Origin: Silene conica
Lineage: Eukaryota > Streptophyta > Magnoliopsida > Caryophyllales > Caryophyllaceae
Length of the DNA stretch: 64,000 nt
Assembly (NCBI GenBank): GCA_029255685.2
Contig: CM055312.2
Span: 49,076,202-49,140,201 of the forward strand
Reading direction: 5' to 3'
In this document: positions 33,418-43,944 of the stretch, one piece after another
Layout of the letters: each line of letters opens with the position of its first letter
Position numbering within the stretch: the first letter of the stretch is position 1
Made by a program: the position numbers and the translations under genes
Notes under the pieces: model-generated
Databases searched by the model: none
What the model was told of the DNA's origin: nothing
Seen by the model: only the letters and a program-made list of their open reading frames with translations

Positions 33418-34015
33418 AAATTTGATGCCCGTCGTTGAGGGTACCAAAGATAAAATTTATAATTCCTAACTTTAACAATAGATAGTGAAAGTCAGGGTCG
33501 AACCACAGAGAGGTGGGGAATGTTTATTGTTTGGTGTTAATGTTTAAAGGTAACAAATTTGGGGGTTTGATTGTTGATTACTAAGTCTAAGCAAAGAATT
33601 AAAATAAAATAAGAAATAAAGATGAGAATTAAATATATAAAAAGGGATGCTAGGATGTTTGGGGTAATAAATAGTTAAGGTAATATAAATCCTAAGGTCA
33701 ACATGTATTGCAGTCGCGTAAGGGGGTGTAACATATCTTTTTAGGTCTATGCTACCTAATAGCTCCTTTCGGCCTATGCTATTAGTTCCTAGGTCTCACA
33801 ATTATTGGGTGTCAACAATAAGGGTGATTCCTAAATCCTAGGTCACATACCTTTCAGTCTTAAGTAACCTAGCCGTCTTAAGGTGTAAACCAATGCCCTT
33901 CCCGTATCTCTCAATCTTGGGTAGGTCATTACTAACATCCTACAAGTCTCCTTTTAGTTTCATTGTAGGGTATTAAAGTCAACAAAGAAAGACGAAACAG
34001 GATACAAACGCGAGT

Positions 34016-34089
34016 GGTCGACCGACCAGCTATTCCAGTCGGCCGACCACAGCCTCGGTCGACCGACCCACTATTTGAGTCGGCCGACC
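34016..34089. repeat. 21-bp-period motif block, four units (5' LTR)
   Basis: Cores at 34016, 34037, 34057 and 34078; the same block as at 27478 in the other LTR. Confidence 0.9.
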
Positions 34090-34583
34090 GCGGCTCTGCT
34101 ACAAGTCGGTTTCGGAATTTATTCTACCTATGCATATTATCCCCTACATCCTAACATATGAAATTTAGCTACTCATGATTGTTAAGATGATTATGAAAAC
34201 GGGATTAAACATGGTAAACATAGTGAATAATCTAAACATGCAAGAATTAATAAAGCTTGAGATTCTGACTTAAACGAATGTAATATAAATAAGAACAATA
34301 ATAAAGCTAAATTAAAAGAGTAATTACCACAGTCGGAATTTAGGGCAGAAAAGAACGAACTTTATTGAATGCTTGAGAATTGTTGAAAGATTACAAATAA
34401 ACTAAGAGGGAATTATAGAACTTGATATATAACTTTCCTATGCGAAGATTCAATGAAAACTAGATACTAATCGATGCAAAACCCTAACTACAAGATTAGC
34501 TTATATAGGGCAAGAGATTCGAGTTTCCTAAAGACTCTACTTCTAATTTATTTCCGAAAAAGAATTGTTCTGGGCTTCGCTGA

Positions 34584-34616
34584 GGTCGGTCGACCACTTT
34601 GGTGGGTCGGTCGACC
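34584..34616. repeat. 21-bp-period motif pair (5' LTR), reduced to one in the 3' LTR
   Basis: Cores at 34584 and 34605 with spacer ACTTTGGTG. The other LTR has lost one core plus one spacer. Confidence 0.9.
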
Positions 34617-34683
34617 TCCTTTACGGACTTAGTTGAATTCTTGGGCTTTTCTTCAGATTTGGACTTTTATGAAGATCAGGCCT

Positions 34684-34716
34684 GGTCGGCCGACCCGTTT
34701 AGTTGGTCGGTCGACC
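34684..34716. repeat. 21-bp-period motif pair (5' LTR, second)
   Basis: Cores at 34684 (GGTCGGCCGACC) and 34705 (GGTCGGTCGACC). Confidence 0.9.
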
Positions 34717-34987
34717 GCTTCCGTATAGGATTCTTCGGTTTTCTTCTTGTTTTGACTTTTGGTATTTAAGTAAAGATTCCAGTTGACTTTTCATTATTCC
34801 TTAATTATGCAAAAGACTCGAGGATAAGAATTTGGTGCTAAATCGTCCCTTTTCCGCATAAACCTGCAAAAGTGCATAAAAATACGAAAGTACACGATTG
34901 TTGGGAAATAAAGGCTAAAACATAGTAAATGAGCGACCAAATGCGTGTAAAAATAGATGAAAAACATCATAAAATAGACACGCATCA

Positions 34988-34992
34988 AAGTT
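34988..34992. other. Target-site duplication AAGTT, right copy
   Basis: Matches 26880-26884 and proves that the nested element inserted into the Tekay-like internal region. Confidence 0.9.
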
Positions 34993-36620
34993 TCCTTCAA
35001 ATCAACCACTACTCCCAAATTCTTGAAAAAGTAAAATTGTAACAATGACCAAAAGTCGCTTCTAACGGAAGAGAAAGCAGTTTCAAATTCTCAAAACAAC
35101 TAAACTTTTTCTAAAAACAGTGAATTTAAAGTCAACAATTGGGGAACGAGTTTTCGAGACAGACGTTTGAGAGCGCGGAAACAGTCACGGGCTTATTTTC
35201 AACACGAAGGATTAGGGGTTTCAAGCCTCGCGGCTGTCAGAACACAAAAAGGAGGGTTGAAGGAACGGAACAATCAAGTCGACGGTTAAAGAAGACGGTA
35301 ACCTTGCCAAACATGGGTACAATAACCGCTCAATCTATAATCAAAACATCGTTACAACGATTCCTAGTATATCCCAAGAAGGGCGATTCCAGTAACCTCG
35401 ATGCTCACAATGGTTTCACGGTTCTTCTTACCCTTCTCTCATCCACAAAACGAGGTATTCCTCTATCAGAAGGTTTCCAAACTCTCACCTAGTTTACCAC
35501 AAATCTGTTCTATTAGGGTTAAGGATCTCTCACTCAAGGTGGAAGTCTAACAAACATACCTCGGACCAAGGTTACGCACTTTCTAAGTCTAAATTTGAAT
35601 TTTATCACCAAAACATCAAATTCTGAAGTTAGGATACCAAACTTTCTACACTGTGGCTTTTCACCATCAGACAGGCCATGACCAAAATTACTTATATCCA
35701 TTAGTTCTACGTAGTTCAATTCTATCAATCTCATCCTACGGGTACTTCGAAATCCTAAGTTCTCCAAAGTCATTTATTACCATGAAGCAGACATTCTAAG
35801 GTAAGGTCTCACCAAAGTAACAACTTCTAAGTCAAACAAGCCTATGACTGGTTCTCACGACTAGTTCCACAGAACGATTCCGATCTCAAGGTTCCTCGAA
35901 GTCTAAAGCAACATTATCCTTTCGATGATTTATTCCTCAAAAGTTTAGATAACCCATCTCAGATAGTTCCCAAATGACAATTCAATCAAACTCTCAGACT
36001 ACCCAACTCATGTGATATATCTACTATACTTGTATCACGGTCCACAAATAACTATACTCAAATCAACGCGTTTCTGGACTTACATCTCTCAATGAATCAT
36101 TCATTCTCAAACCGATGATGTATCCTAGATTTCCTTTAAGTCCTTTGTTAGGTAGATGCTAAGATCCATTAAGTAACTTAAGATCAACCACTCAGTCAAT
36201 TCCACAAGTTCTTGTAAACGTTCCAATGTTCTCACGCCGTTACTAACAACTCTCGTTCCTCAAGTTCAAACAGCATTAACTTACCTCATTCACTTATCAG
36301 ACAACATCAGTACTTTAAGCATATTCCTCGGAATTAATCTTTACTCTAGTTCCTCTAGATCCTCAAATGGATACTCCAAACTTACAATTATCCATGACTC
36401 AGCCAGATTCTCACACCTAAGTTCCATTAAAGTCGTGTATAACACTCTACCTAGCATAGTTATCCCATCATTCACTTACTCTTCCAATTAGTAACATGTG
36501 GACACTAAGATCAACAAAACACATTCCATCAGCTCCATAGATTTTCCTCAAGTAACAACACTCTCTCAATCATGGTCTACAACTGTCCTCAAGAAATTCC
36601 CCAAGTCTGTCTATGGTAGG
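34993..36620 (-). other. Non-coding internal stretch of the Tekay-like element
   Basis: About 1.6 kb between the nested insertion and gag. Six-frame reading gives only short frames with no protease, RT or integrase motif. This is where pol should lie, so the coding part has been replaced or deleted. Confidence 0.6.
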
Positions 36621-37844
36621 TTACCGCACAAGGTGTTTCACGATAAGCAAGCTACTAGGCGAATTCAAGAGAACATGCAGATAGTCCTCAAGGAAGGTCA
36701 AGGAAAGTCTAAGGAAAAAGACTAAGATATTAACAGCTACCAGTACCTTAACCATAAATAAGATGGTAGGCATGAACATACCAGTAGGTGGGTCAAGGTG
36801 AACTCCAGTCTCAACCTGAAGCTGAACAACTCTAGCTCTACTGGTCTCAGCCTCTGGGTCAATAGTGATAACTCTGTCACTGGCTACATCCTTCTCGGGG
36901 CACTCGAAGGAGCGATGCCCTAGCTTCTTGCAGGAGTAGCATAAGTAAGGGTCACCGTCACATTTAACTCTAGGATGAAGATCCTTGCGGCACTTGAAGC
37001 ACTTAAGGGGAACGTCCGATGGGAGGATCATGTCTCGGACTTGAGTAGTCTTAGCTTTCTGGGACTTCTTGTTCTTCTGGGGACGCTTCCTTTTTCCAAG
37101 AGGAGAGGAGGCAAGAGGGCTAAGAGGTCTCCCGCTTCGGCATCTATGCAAGGGCGGTGGAGGAGGAAAGAAGGCTTTAGATCCTTCAAAATAGATCTGG
37201 TAAGGGTCCTCCGCTCGTAAGACACCGTAGTAACTCTGGAAGTAAGAAGTCGGGTCACCACTGGCTACACTCCTAGTCTCAGCATTAAGCTTGCGCCGAA
37301 ACAGATAGGCTTTCTCTTCCTCTCTCTCAACTAGCTGTGGGACAAAGTGGATCAGCTCCTCAAATCGGTTGGTGAAAGCTTGAACAGAAAGGGTTCCTTG
37401 GCGAAGGTTCATGAACTCGGTCATCTTATCTTGGCGGATATCCCTATGGTAAAACCTCATGCCAAGAAGAGTCTTGAAACGACTCCAAGTGAAAGTAGGG
37501 TCACGAGTAGCAGGAGCACTGATCGTCAACCACCAACTCCTAGCCTCACGAACTAAGAACTGAGATGCTACTCGGGTCTGATCTTCAGGTCGAACGCCAT
37601 AAATTATGAAGTTCCTTTCCATGTCAAAGAACCAAGTGGTGAGGGTCGCAGCACTGGTCTCTCCGTCGAATGTCTTAGCTGCATTCCTCCACATCTGGGT
37701 GATAATCCAAGCCAATCCTCCGGGTTGGTTACTTCCCGAGGTTTGAAATGAAGAAGAAGGCATAGACGACCTAGCTATGCAATCTTGAAGAGTTTGAATG
37801 AGGGCTTGCGTCTCAGCATTCTCGGCATCGGTTGGCTCCGTCAT
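36621..37844 (-). CDS. gag: Tekay/Del-like Gag protein
   Basis: A 407-codon minus-strand frame starts about 160 bp downstream of the primer site. The gag core spans about residues 55-200 (FDGETSAATLTTWFFDMERN, later LRQGTLSVQAFTNRFEELIH). Two CCHC knuckles follow: CFKCRKDLHPRVKC and CYSCKKLGHRSFEC. The last 50 residues (hydrophobic, after DPPTGMF) do not resemble gag or protease and are probably read-through into deleted or shifted sequence. No protease or RT follows, so the element relies on others for mobility. Confidence 0.85.
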   Translation of the reverse strand: MTEPTDAENAETQALIQTLQDCIARSSMPSSSFQTSGSNQPGGLAWIITQMWRNAAKTFDGETSAATLTTWFFDMERNFIIYGVRPEDQTRVASQFLVREARSWWLTISAPATRDPTFTWSRFKTLLGMRFYHRDIRQDKMTEFMNLRQGTLSVQAFTNRFEELIHFVPQLVEREEEKAYLFRRKLNAETRSVASGDPTSYFQSYYGVLRAEDPYQIYFEGSKAFFPPPPPLHRCRSGRPLSPLASSPLGKRKRPQKNKKSQKAKTTQVRDMILPSDVPLKCFKCRKDLHPRVKCDGDPYLCYSCKKLGHRSFECPEKDVASDRVITIDPEAETSRARVVQLQVETGVHLDPPTGMFMPTILFMVKVLVAVNILVFFLRLSLTFLEDYLHVLLNSPSSLLIVKHLVR

Positions 37845-38000
37845 TCTTCAATCATAAGAGAGTAAACTGTTAGACGTATTACTAGCAAGGCACAAACAGA
37901 CTACAATATTAGTCCTTAAATCTACCCCATCTCTCATTCATTATTCAATTATATGGTCAAGTTAAGGTTGGGGGTCACATGAGTGCGTCGAGAGCAATAA

Positions 38001-38013
38001 TGCTCTGATACCA
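38001..38013 (-). other. Primer-binding site for initiator tRNA-Met
   Basis: The minus strand reads TGGTATCAGAGCA, the standard plant initiator-Met site, two bases from the LTR end at 38016. Confidence 0.92.
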
Positions 38014-38757
38014 ACTGTAAAACCCCTCGCGAAAGCGGAAATATAAAACACACAAAGTACTAAAAATGCAGCGGAATTAAAACTTTTTAAACATAAACAT
38101 CATGCGAGGTGAATTAAAAACTGAAACGTAAACTGAAACTGATATAAACAAAATAGATAAGTATAACAGTTCTAAGTACGAAAACCGAATAAATACAAAG
38201 CCTGAGATGGAACATCCCTACAGGCACAAAACATGAACTGTATCCAAAACTAAGAGTCTAGCTAATCGATGAAGTGTAAGTCAAAAGATGATAAGGATCA
38301 TCACTCGCTAGCTCTCAAGTGAACCCCGATCCAACCTGCATGTACCTACATACATGAAAACATGTACGCCACAATCAGTGGGGAGTGACTAGAGTTCTCC
38401 TAGCCACCTTTTGTAACGACACGTAACAAGTAAAGCAAACAGAATACTCCAACATATATAAACATGTGAAGTATAACAATATCTCAATAACTGATCATCA
38501 ACTTACCATGCAATCACTAATGCACGGCTCTCAACCAACTTCATAAACCGTTAGGAAGGAGAGCCGGTTTCCCTACTGGTTACCCAGTCAGGGGGTCTTT
38601 CAGTCCAACTATTTATGAAACTGATCAAAGAGTCATCCAATGCCTTGGATGAACAAACTATAACTCAAGTAACATAATCACCAACTTCATCATGCATATC
38701 TGACACTGTACCAATCTCAAGGCAAGTAGATATAAAACATCAATAAACACTAGCAAT

Positions 38758-39343
38758 GGGTCCAGAGGTGAACTTAACACATATCCCACTACCAAACAAT
38801 GTCGGGTCCAGAGGTGAGCTTAACACATATCCCAACATGCAATTCAAGTAAAGGGTCCAGAGGTGAACTTAACACATATCCCTATACATACAATTCAAGA
38901 GAAGGGTCCAGAGGTGAACTTAACACATATCCCTAATCACAATTCAGTAATGGGTCTAGAGGTGAACTTAACACATATCCCACTACAAACAAATGTCGGG
39001 TCTAGAGGTGAACTTAACACATATCCCAACATATATCCATAAGCAAAGGATCCAGAGGTGAACTTAACACAAATCTCAATGCTACATACAAGTATTGGGT
39101 CCAGAGGTGAACTTAACACATATCCCAATACACAGCTGTCGCACACCGGGTTCAGAGGTGAACTTAACACATATCCCGTGTACGACAACCGATCACGTGT
39201 CAGGTCCATAGGTGAACTTAACACATATCCTGACACGCCACAACCAAAACACGTAATGGGTCCAGAGGTGAGCTTAACACATATCCCATCACGCGACATA
39301 CAAAACACGTAATGGGTCCAGAGGTGAACTTAACACATATCCC
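38758..39343. repeat. Minisatellite in the Tekay-like LTR, 12 units of about 50 bp
   Basis: A conserved unit of about 30 bp (GGGTCCAGAGGTGAACTTAA then CACATATCCC) recurs at 38758, 38804, 38853, 38904, 38952, 38998, 39048, 39097, 39148, 39202, 39258 and 39314. Gaps of about 16-26 bp are variable, although some neighbouring gaps are alike. The minus-strand frame through it gives GYVLSSPLDP repeats but is probably not coding. Confidence 0.93.
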
Positions 39344-39660
39344 ATCACGCGACATATAACTCAACCATTAACATCCAAAGATAGAAACTAACCTATAGCT
39401 CTAACATCTTAAACCACTAAACAACACTTAATTGATCCCGGGAACTAAGACGCGGGAGAGCCGGTTTCCCTTTCGGTTACCCGACCGGGGGGTCTCTATC
39501 CTCACTCCATTCCCGAAACCAATATAGTGTCTCCCATCCTCCGGGGACCTCAAACACATATCAAAGATACAAGGAACGAGTTTCAACCAAAACCGATCAA
39601 CCGTTTAAAAGTTACAAACTAAATACGAATTCGAAATAAAAATAAGCAACAGGGCCCCCC

Positions 39661-39957
39661 AGCTGGTCGGCAGGCAGCCGGCCTACCGGCTGGACACCCA
39701 ACCACATTCTCTTCTTTCTTTAACGCGCAAACAAGCCAAGAGGGCTCCCAGCCGGTCGGCAGGCAGCCGGCCCAACGGCTGGCACCCCTCTTTCCTCTTA
39801 CACTTTCGTCTATTAAACCAAGAGCAAGGGCCCTCAGCCGGTCGGCAGGCAGCCGGCCCATCGGCTGGGGAACCCAAATCCTTAAACCCTAACTTCCGTA
39901 AAAACAACTAAAAAACACTCCCAGCCGGTCGACCGGCGGCCGGTCGGTCGACCGGCT
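39661..39957. repeat. Four GC-rich inverted-repeat units, about 87-bp spacing
   Basis: Units start at 39661, 39750, 39835 and 39923. The first three read AGCYGGTCGGCAGGCAGCCG followed by GCC and CGGCTGG, so AGCCGG and CCGGCT can pair in a hairpin. The fourth carries GGTCGACC twice and resembles the Athila-like motif cores. Confidence 0.85.
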
Positions 39958-40906
39958 CAGAAGCATTGAGCAGAAATCCGCAATTCGCAACATCCTTCGA
40001 ATCTTACAAAATCGATTCGAGACAACTAAATTCGCAACATACAATGTTTACCCATTATCTCAAATCAACCAATAACACTATCTATCAGTAATTAAACCCA
40101 TAACAATCCTCAAAATGATTATATTTTGTATCCGTCACAAAACATAAATTTCAGAAATTAAGCCATCATTCATATGAAGCATCAAGTAAGCATATAATCC
40201 TCAAGTAAGATCATTCCTGACATGTTGCTAAGTTCAAACAATAATAGACATATGAAATTCCAGAAACTTAAATCATCTTAAACATCAAAAGTGCTAATAT
40301 TCACAATAAGGCCGAGTTTCTCATTATCGTCACCTTTTAAGCGTTTAAGCTCCAATCTCTTCTTCAATCTTGCCACTAACCTCCTTAAGATCTTCTAGGC
40401 TTCTTCCTACAACATGAAAAGCGATTATTGTAAGCTATAAACGGATTTCTCCAAAACAGCCCATTTTTGAAGTGGAACGAAATGGAAAACAGAAGTGACG
40501 GATGGCTTTCAAATTCGATGAGGATTCCGAAAATGTATTTATTACCTCAATTCGGTGAACGGATGATGAAGAAAAATGGAGAAGAAGATGAAGATTTAAG
40601 AGAGTTTATGGAGAAATGAGAACACTGTATTCTTATTTTTAGAAGATGAATGTCGACACATTCAATGAGGGTTAGGGGTTTCAAGTGTCCTTTCCCGTTT
40701 CAATGGGAAACGGGTTTGGGTGAACGGGTTTTAAGTTAAGGTTTCAAGTCGCCAAGTTTGTATTTGTCTTAAGGACTTAAGGTTCTTAAGACGGATCCTA
40801 TGAATTACTTTAAAATAAATTAACATTAAGTATTAAAATATTATTTTATCCCGTAAAAATAATTAAAACCTTTAAAATATAATTTACGAAAAAGCGGGTT
40901 GTTACA

Positions 40907-41385
40907 AGAACATTACCGTTGATCGAATGCTTCATTCGCTTCATGATGGGTTCGCCCTCTTTAGGGCCAACTATTACATGAACGATATGAAGAAGACTCC
41001 TCATGAGCTCCACTCCCTTCTCGTACAGACCGAGAAGGATCTGAAATTAAGTGGGAGCGTGAAGCAGGATGTTCTCATGATCTCCAGTAAAGGCAAAGGT
41101 AAAGGGAAAGCGAAAGCTCAAGGCGACCTAGCGGTAGGTAAGCCTAAGTTCAAGAAGTCGGGATTTGCTAAGAGTGGGCCCGGTGAGTCGAGAAACTCAC
41201 AGGGTAAGATAAAGAGCAAGGATACAAGCATGAAATGCCACCATTGCCACAAGACTGGGCACTGGAGGCGCACGTGCCCCGTGTATCGTGAGGACATTAA
41301 GGCACGCCGCGTTACTCTTGTTGGTATGTCTTCTTCTTCTTTTATTCACATGATTGACATTAACCATGCAAGTTATGGAACTTGA
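40907..41385 (+). pseudogene. copia gag C-terminal part
   Basis: The frame is open from the element junction (the nominal start at 40927 is arbitrary). It holds the end of the gag core, a Lys/Gly-rich linker and one CCHC knuckle (CHHCHKTGHWRRTC). TGA at 41383 stands where copia proteins usually have Trp just before the protease site, so gag and protease were originally one frame. Confidence 0.85.
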
Positions 41386-41913
41386 GTACTAGATACTGGT
41401 TTTGGTTCTCATCTATGTAATCATGTGCAAGGCCTCCGAAACCAAGAGCCCCTCATAAAGGGTGAGGTTGACCTGCGTATTTGAAATGGAGCACGAGTTG
41501 CTGCAGTCTCGAGGGGAACATACGTGATCCAGCTTCCTAGTGGATTCGAGTTATCTTTGTATAACTGTTATTATGTTCCTTGTTTATCCAAAAACATTAT
41601 TTCTGTTTCTGCGCTTGACAAACTTGGTTTTTCATTTGTAATAGAGAATAATAGCTGTATTTTCTCGTTACATAATATGATTTATGGCAAGGCAATTTCC
41701 ATGAATGTAATTTATGTTTTAGATCAAACCACCGAAATATTACACGTGAATAACAAGAAGTTAAAGGTTTGTGACAAAGATCAAACTTACCTATGACACT
41801 GTCGTATCGGACATATAAATGAGAAACGCGTAAAACAGCTCAGACAGAATGGAGCTATCTCGGCCTTTGATTTCGAATCATATGGCACGTGTGAATCATG
41901 TCTCATCGGTAAG
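41386..41913 (+). pseudogene. copia protease and pre-integrase region
   Basis: In the gag frame VLDTGFGSHLCNH gives an intact DTG protease site. TGA follows near 41482 (RI stop NGARV) and again at 41794 (L stop HCRIGH, where LWH is usual). The HHCC zinc finger then ends CESCLIGKM. The TGAs at 41383 and 41794 both fit TGG-to-TGA changes. Confidence 0.8.
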
Positions 41914-43118
41914 ATGACTCGTATTTCCTTCAAAGGTGTTGGAATGCGCGCTGCCGACCTATTAGGACTCATACACACGGATGTATGTGGCCCTATGTCG
42001 ATCGACGTACGAGAAGACTATAAGTATTTCATCACTTTCACGAATGATTTGAGTAGATATGGCTATGTCTACTTAATAAAACATAAAAGTGAATCCTTTG
42101 ACAAGTTCAAAGAATACCAGAATCGGGTACAGAACCAACTAGGTAGAAAGATTAAAACACTACGATCCGATCGTGGTGGCGAGTATCTTTCTCATGAGTT
42201 TGATCAACACCTAAGATGACTCGTATTTCCTTCAAAGGTGTTGGAATGCGCGCTGCCGACCTATTAGGACTCATACATACGGATGTATGTGGCCCTATGT
42301 CGATCGACGCACGAGAAGACTATAAGTATTTCATCACTTTCACGAATGATTTGAGTAGATATGGCTATGTCTACTTAATAAAACATAAAAGTGAATCCTT
42401 TGACAAGTTCAAAGAATACCAGAATCGGGTACAGAACCAACTAGGTAGAAAGATTAAAACACTACGATCCGATCGTGGTGGCGAGTATCTTTCTCATGAG
42501 TTTGATCAACACCTAAGATGACTCGTATTTCCTTCAAAGGTGTTGGAATGCGCGCTGCCGACCTATTAGGACTCATACATACGGATGTATGTGGCCCTAT
42601 GTCGATCGACGCACGAGAAGACTATAAGTATTTCATCACTTTCACGAATGATTTGAGTAGATATGGCTATGTCTACTTAATAAAACATAAAAGTGAATCC
42701 TTTGACAAGTTCAAAGAATACCAGAATCGGGTACAGAACCAACTAGGTAGAAAGATTAAAACACTACGATCCGATCGTGGTGGCGAGTATCTTTCTCATG
42801 AGTTTGATCAACACCTAAGATGACTCGTATTTCCTGCAAAGGTGTTGGAATGCGCGCTGCCGACCTATTAGGACTCATACATACGGATGTATGTGGCCCT
42901 ATGTCGATCGACGCACGAGAAGACTATAAGTATTTCATCACTTTCACGAATGATTTGAGTAGATATGGCTATGTCTACTTAATAAAACATAAAAGTGAAT
43001 CCTTTGACAAGTTCAAAGAATACCAGAATCGGGTACAGAACCAACTAGGTAGAAAGATTAAAACACTACGATCCGATCGTGGTGGCGAGTATCTTTCTCA
43101 TGAGTTTGATCAACACCT
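41914..43118 (+). repeat. 302-bp segment of copia integrase in four tandem copies
   Basis: Units start at 41914, 42216, 42518 and 42820, exactly 302 bp apart. Each carries the first two integrase catalytic residues (HTDVCGP and LRSDRGGEY). Because 302 is not a multiple of three, every junction breaks the frame: three units end CTAAGATGACTC, with TGA as stop and the next unit's ATG overlapping as ATGA. Units 2-4 share two differences from unit 1 (CGACGC, CATACAT); unit 4 has one private change (CCTGC). Three duplications therefore occurred, probably by unequal exchange. Confidence 0.95.
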
Positions 43119-43944
43119 TAAAGACTGTGGCATCGTTCCACAGTTGACTCCACCTGGAACGCCACAATTAAATGGTGTGTCCGAACGGAGAAATCAAACT
43201 CTACTTGATATGGTTCGATCCAAGATGAGTCACACCGTTGCGCCTGATTCATTGTGGGACTATACTCTTTTGTCAGCCGCTCTAATACTTAACCGAAGTC
43301 CGTCTAAAGCTGTTGACAAGACTCCATACGAGTTATGGAAGGGAACGGTCCCTAACTTGTCCTTTATTCGGGTTTCGGGCTGCGAAGCTTATGTCAAATG
43401 GAGACACGAGTACAAGCTCGGCCCGCGATCGGTCAAGACATACTTCAAAGGTTATCCAAAAGGAACTTTTGGCCATTTCTTCTACTCGCCAACCGAACAA
43501 CGTGTTTTTGTTGCTGCTAGTGCGACGTTCTTAGAGAAAGAATTTCTCGAGAACAAGTCGAGTAATAGAACCTTCTATCTATCGGAGATTCACGAACCAA
43601 CTACCGAGCAACCATTGGAGGAAACAATTCCTTCAACCTCTGCTGCGGTAGATATTCCTGAGGAACGTAGGAGGTCGGGAAGAGTCACTATTCCTCCGGA
43701 CAGATACATTGGTATGGTCGAGGAACATGACATAGATTATATCTTAATCCTAGAGGGTAATGAACCCACAACCTATAAAGGTGCAATGACTAGTTCCGAC
43801 TCAAAGCTATGGCTAGAAGCCATGCAATCCGAGATGGACTCTATGTATGAGAACAACGTGTGGGATCTTGTGGACCTATCTGCAAAGGTACGCCCCCTTC
43901 AATGCAAATGGCTTTACAAGATAAAGCATGTCGTGGAAGGATAA
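42820..43944 (+). pseudogene. copia integrase (last unit) through start of RT
   Basis: This 374-codon frame is the intact continuation after the duplication: integrase core with two Asp, then the third catalytic residue in GVSERRNQTL, the integrase C-terminal part, a Pro/Thr linker and the beginning of RT (WLEAMQSEMDSMYENNVWDL). It stops at TAA 43942 within the RT N-terminus (KHVVEG stop QDIHKARLVFKG). Confidence 0.87.

Larger units (their letters stand above)
26885..34987 (-). mobile_element. Intact nested Athila-like element with gag and protease only (8.1 kb)
   Basis: Both LTRs have TGATG/CATCA-type ends and the element is flanked by a perfect 5-bp duplication (AAGTT). The minus-strand primer site matches tRNA-Asp over 18 bases. 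Gag and a DLGAS-type protease are of Athila kind. The 2 kb between protease and 3' LTR contains no RT, RNase H, integrase or envelope-like frame, so it must use enzymes from relatives. The LTRs differ by roughly 13 substitutions and one 21-bp indel by eye (under 1%), so insertion is recent; at an assumed plant rate of 1.3e-8 per site per year that is about 0.3 million years, a rough figure. Confidence 0.93.
33423..34987 (-). repeat. Nested Athila-like element, 5' LTR (1565 bp)
   Basis: It starts TGATGCCC and ends ACGCATCA in + orientation. It retains all eight motif cores, one more than the 3' LTR. Confidence 0.92.
25647..40906 (-). mobile_element. Tekay/Del-like gypsy element with gag only, host of a nested element
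   Basis: A minus-strand element is bounded by the truncated 3' LTR (25647-26507) and intact 5' LTR (38016-40906). Initiator-Met primer site, LTRs near 2.9 kb, TGTAACA/TTTTACA ends and the type of gag point to the Tekay/Del chromoviruses. Once the nested element is removed the internal region is only about 3.4 kb and shows gag but no protease, RT or integrase, so it is a non-autonomous deletion derivative. The right flank is a copia remnant, so this element probably inserted into it. Its target duplication cannot be checked because the left LTR end is gone. Confidence 0.8.
38016..40906 (-). repeat. Tekay-like 5' LTR (2891 bp)
   Basis: In + orientation it reads TGTAAAACCCC at the left and GTTGTTACA at the right. 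It is unusually rich in internal repeats: a 12-unit minisatellite at 38758-39343, four GC-rich hairpin units at 39661-39957, and two copies of a block with GGGGGTCT and GAGAGCCGGTTTCCCT (38567 and 39459). Parts of it are conserved in the + strand solo LTR ending at 51400. Confidence 0.88.

Noticed and set aside
35139-35492. 117-codon + strand ORF as a possible host gene
   Set aside because: It is within the non-coding internal part of the Tekay-like element and shows no recognised domain or homologous motif.
38937-39312. Repeat-containing ORFs with GYVLSSPLDP or RGELNTYP units
   Set aside because: They are translations of the LTR minisatellite on either strand, with no start context or known family.
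38758-39343. CRISPR-like array: 30-bp repeats with 16-26-bp spacers
   Set aside because: It lies inside a plant LTR, repeats are imperfect, some neighbouring spacers are alike, and there are no cas genes. It is a minisatellite.
42216-42519. Overlapping ATGA start-stop as a translational coupling signal
   Set aside because: It is a by-product of a 302-bp duplication in a dead copia element. The same four bases occur at each junction by copying.
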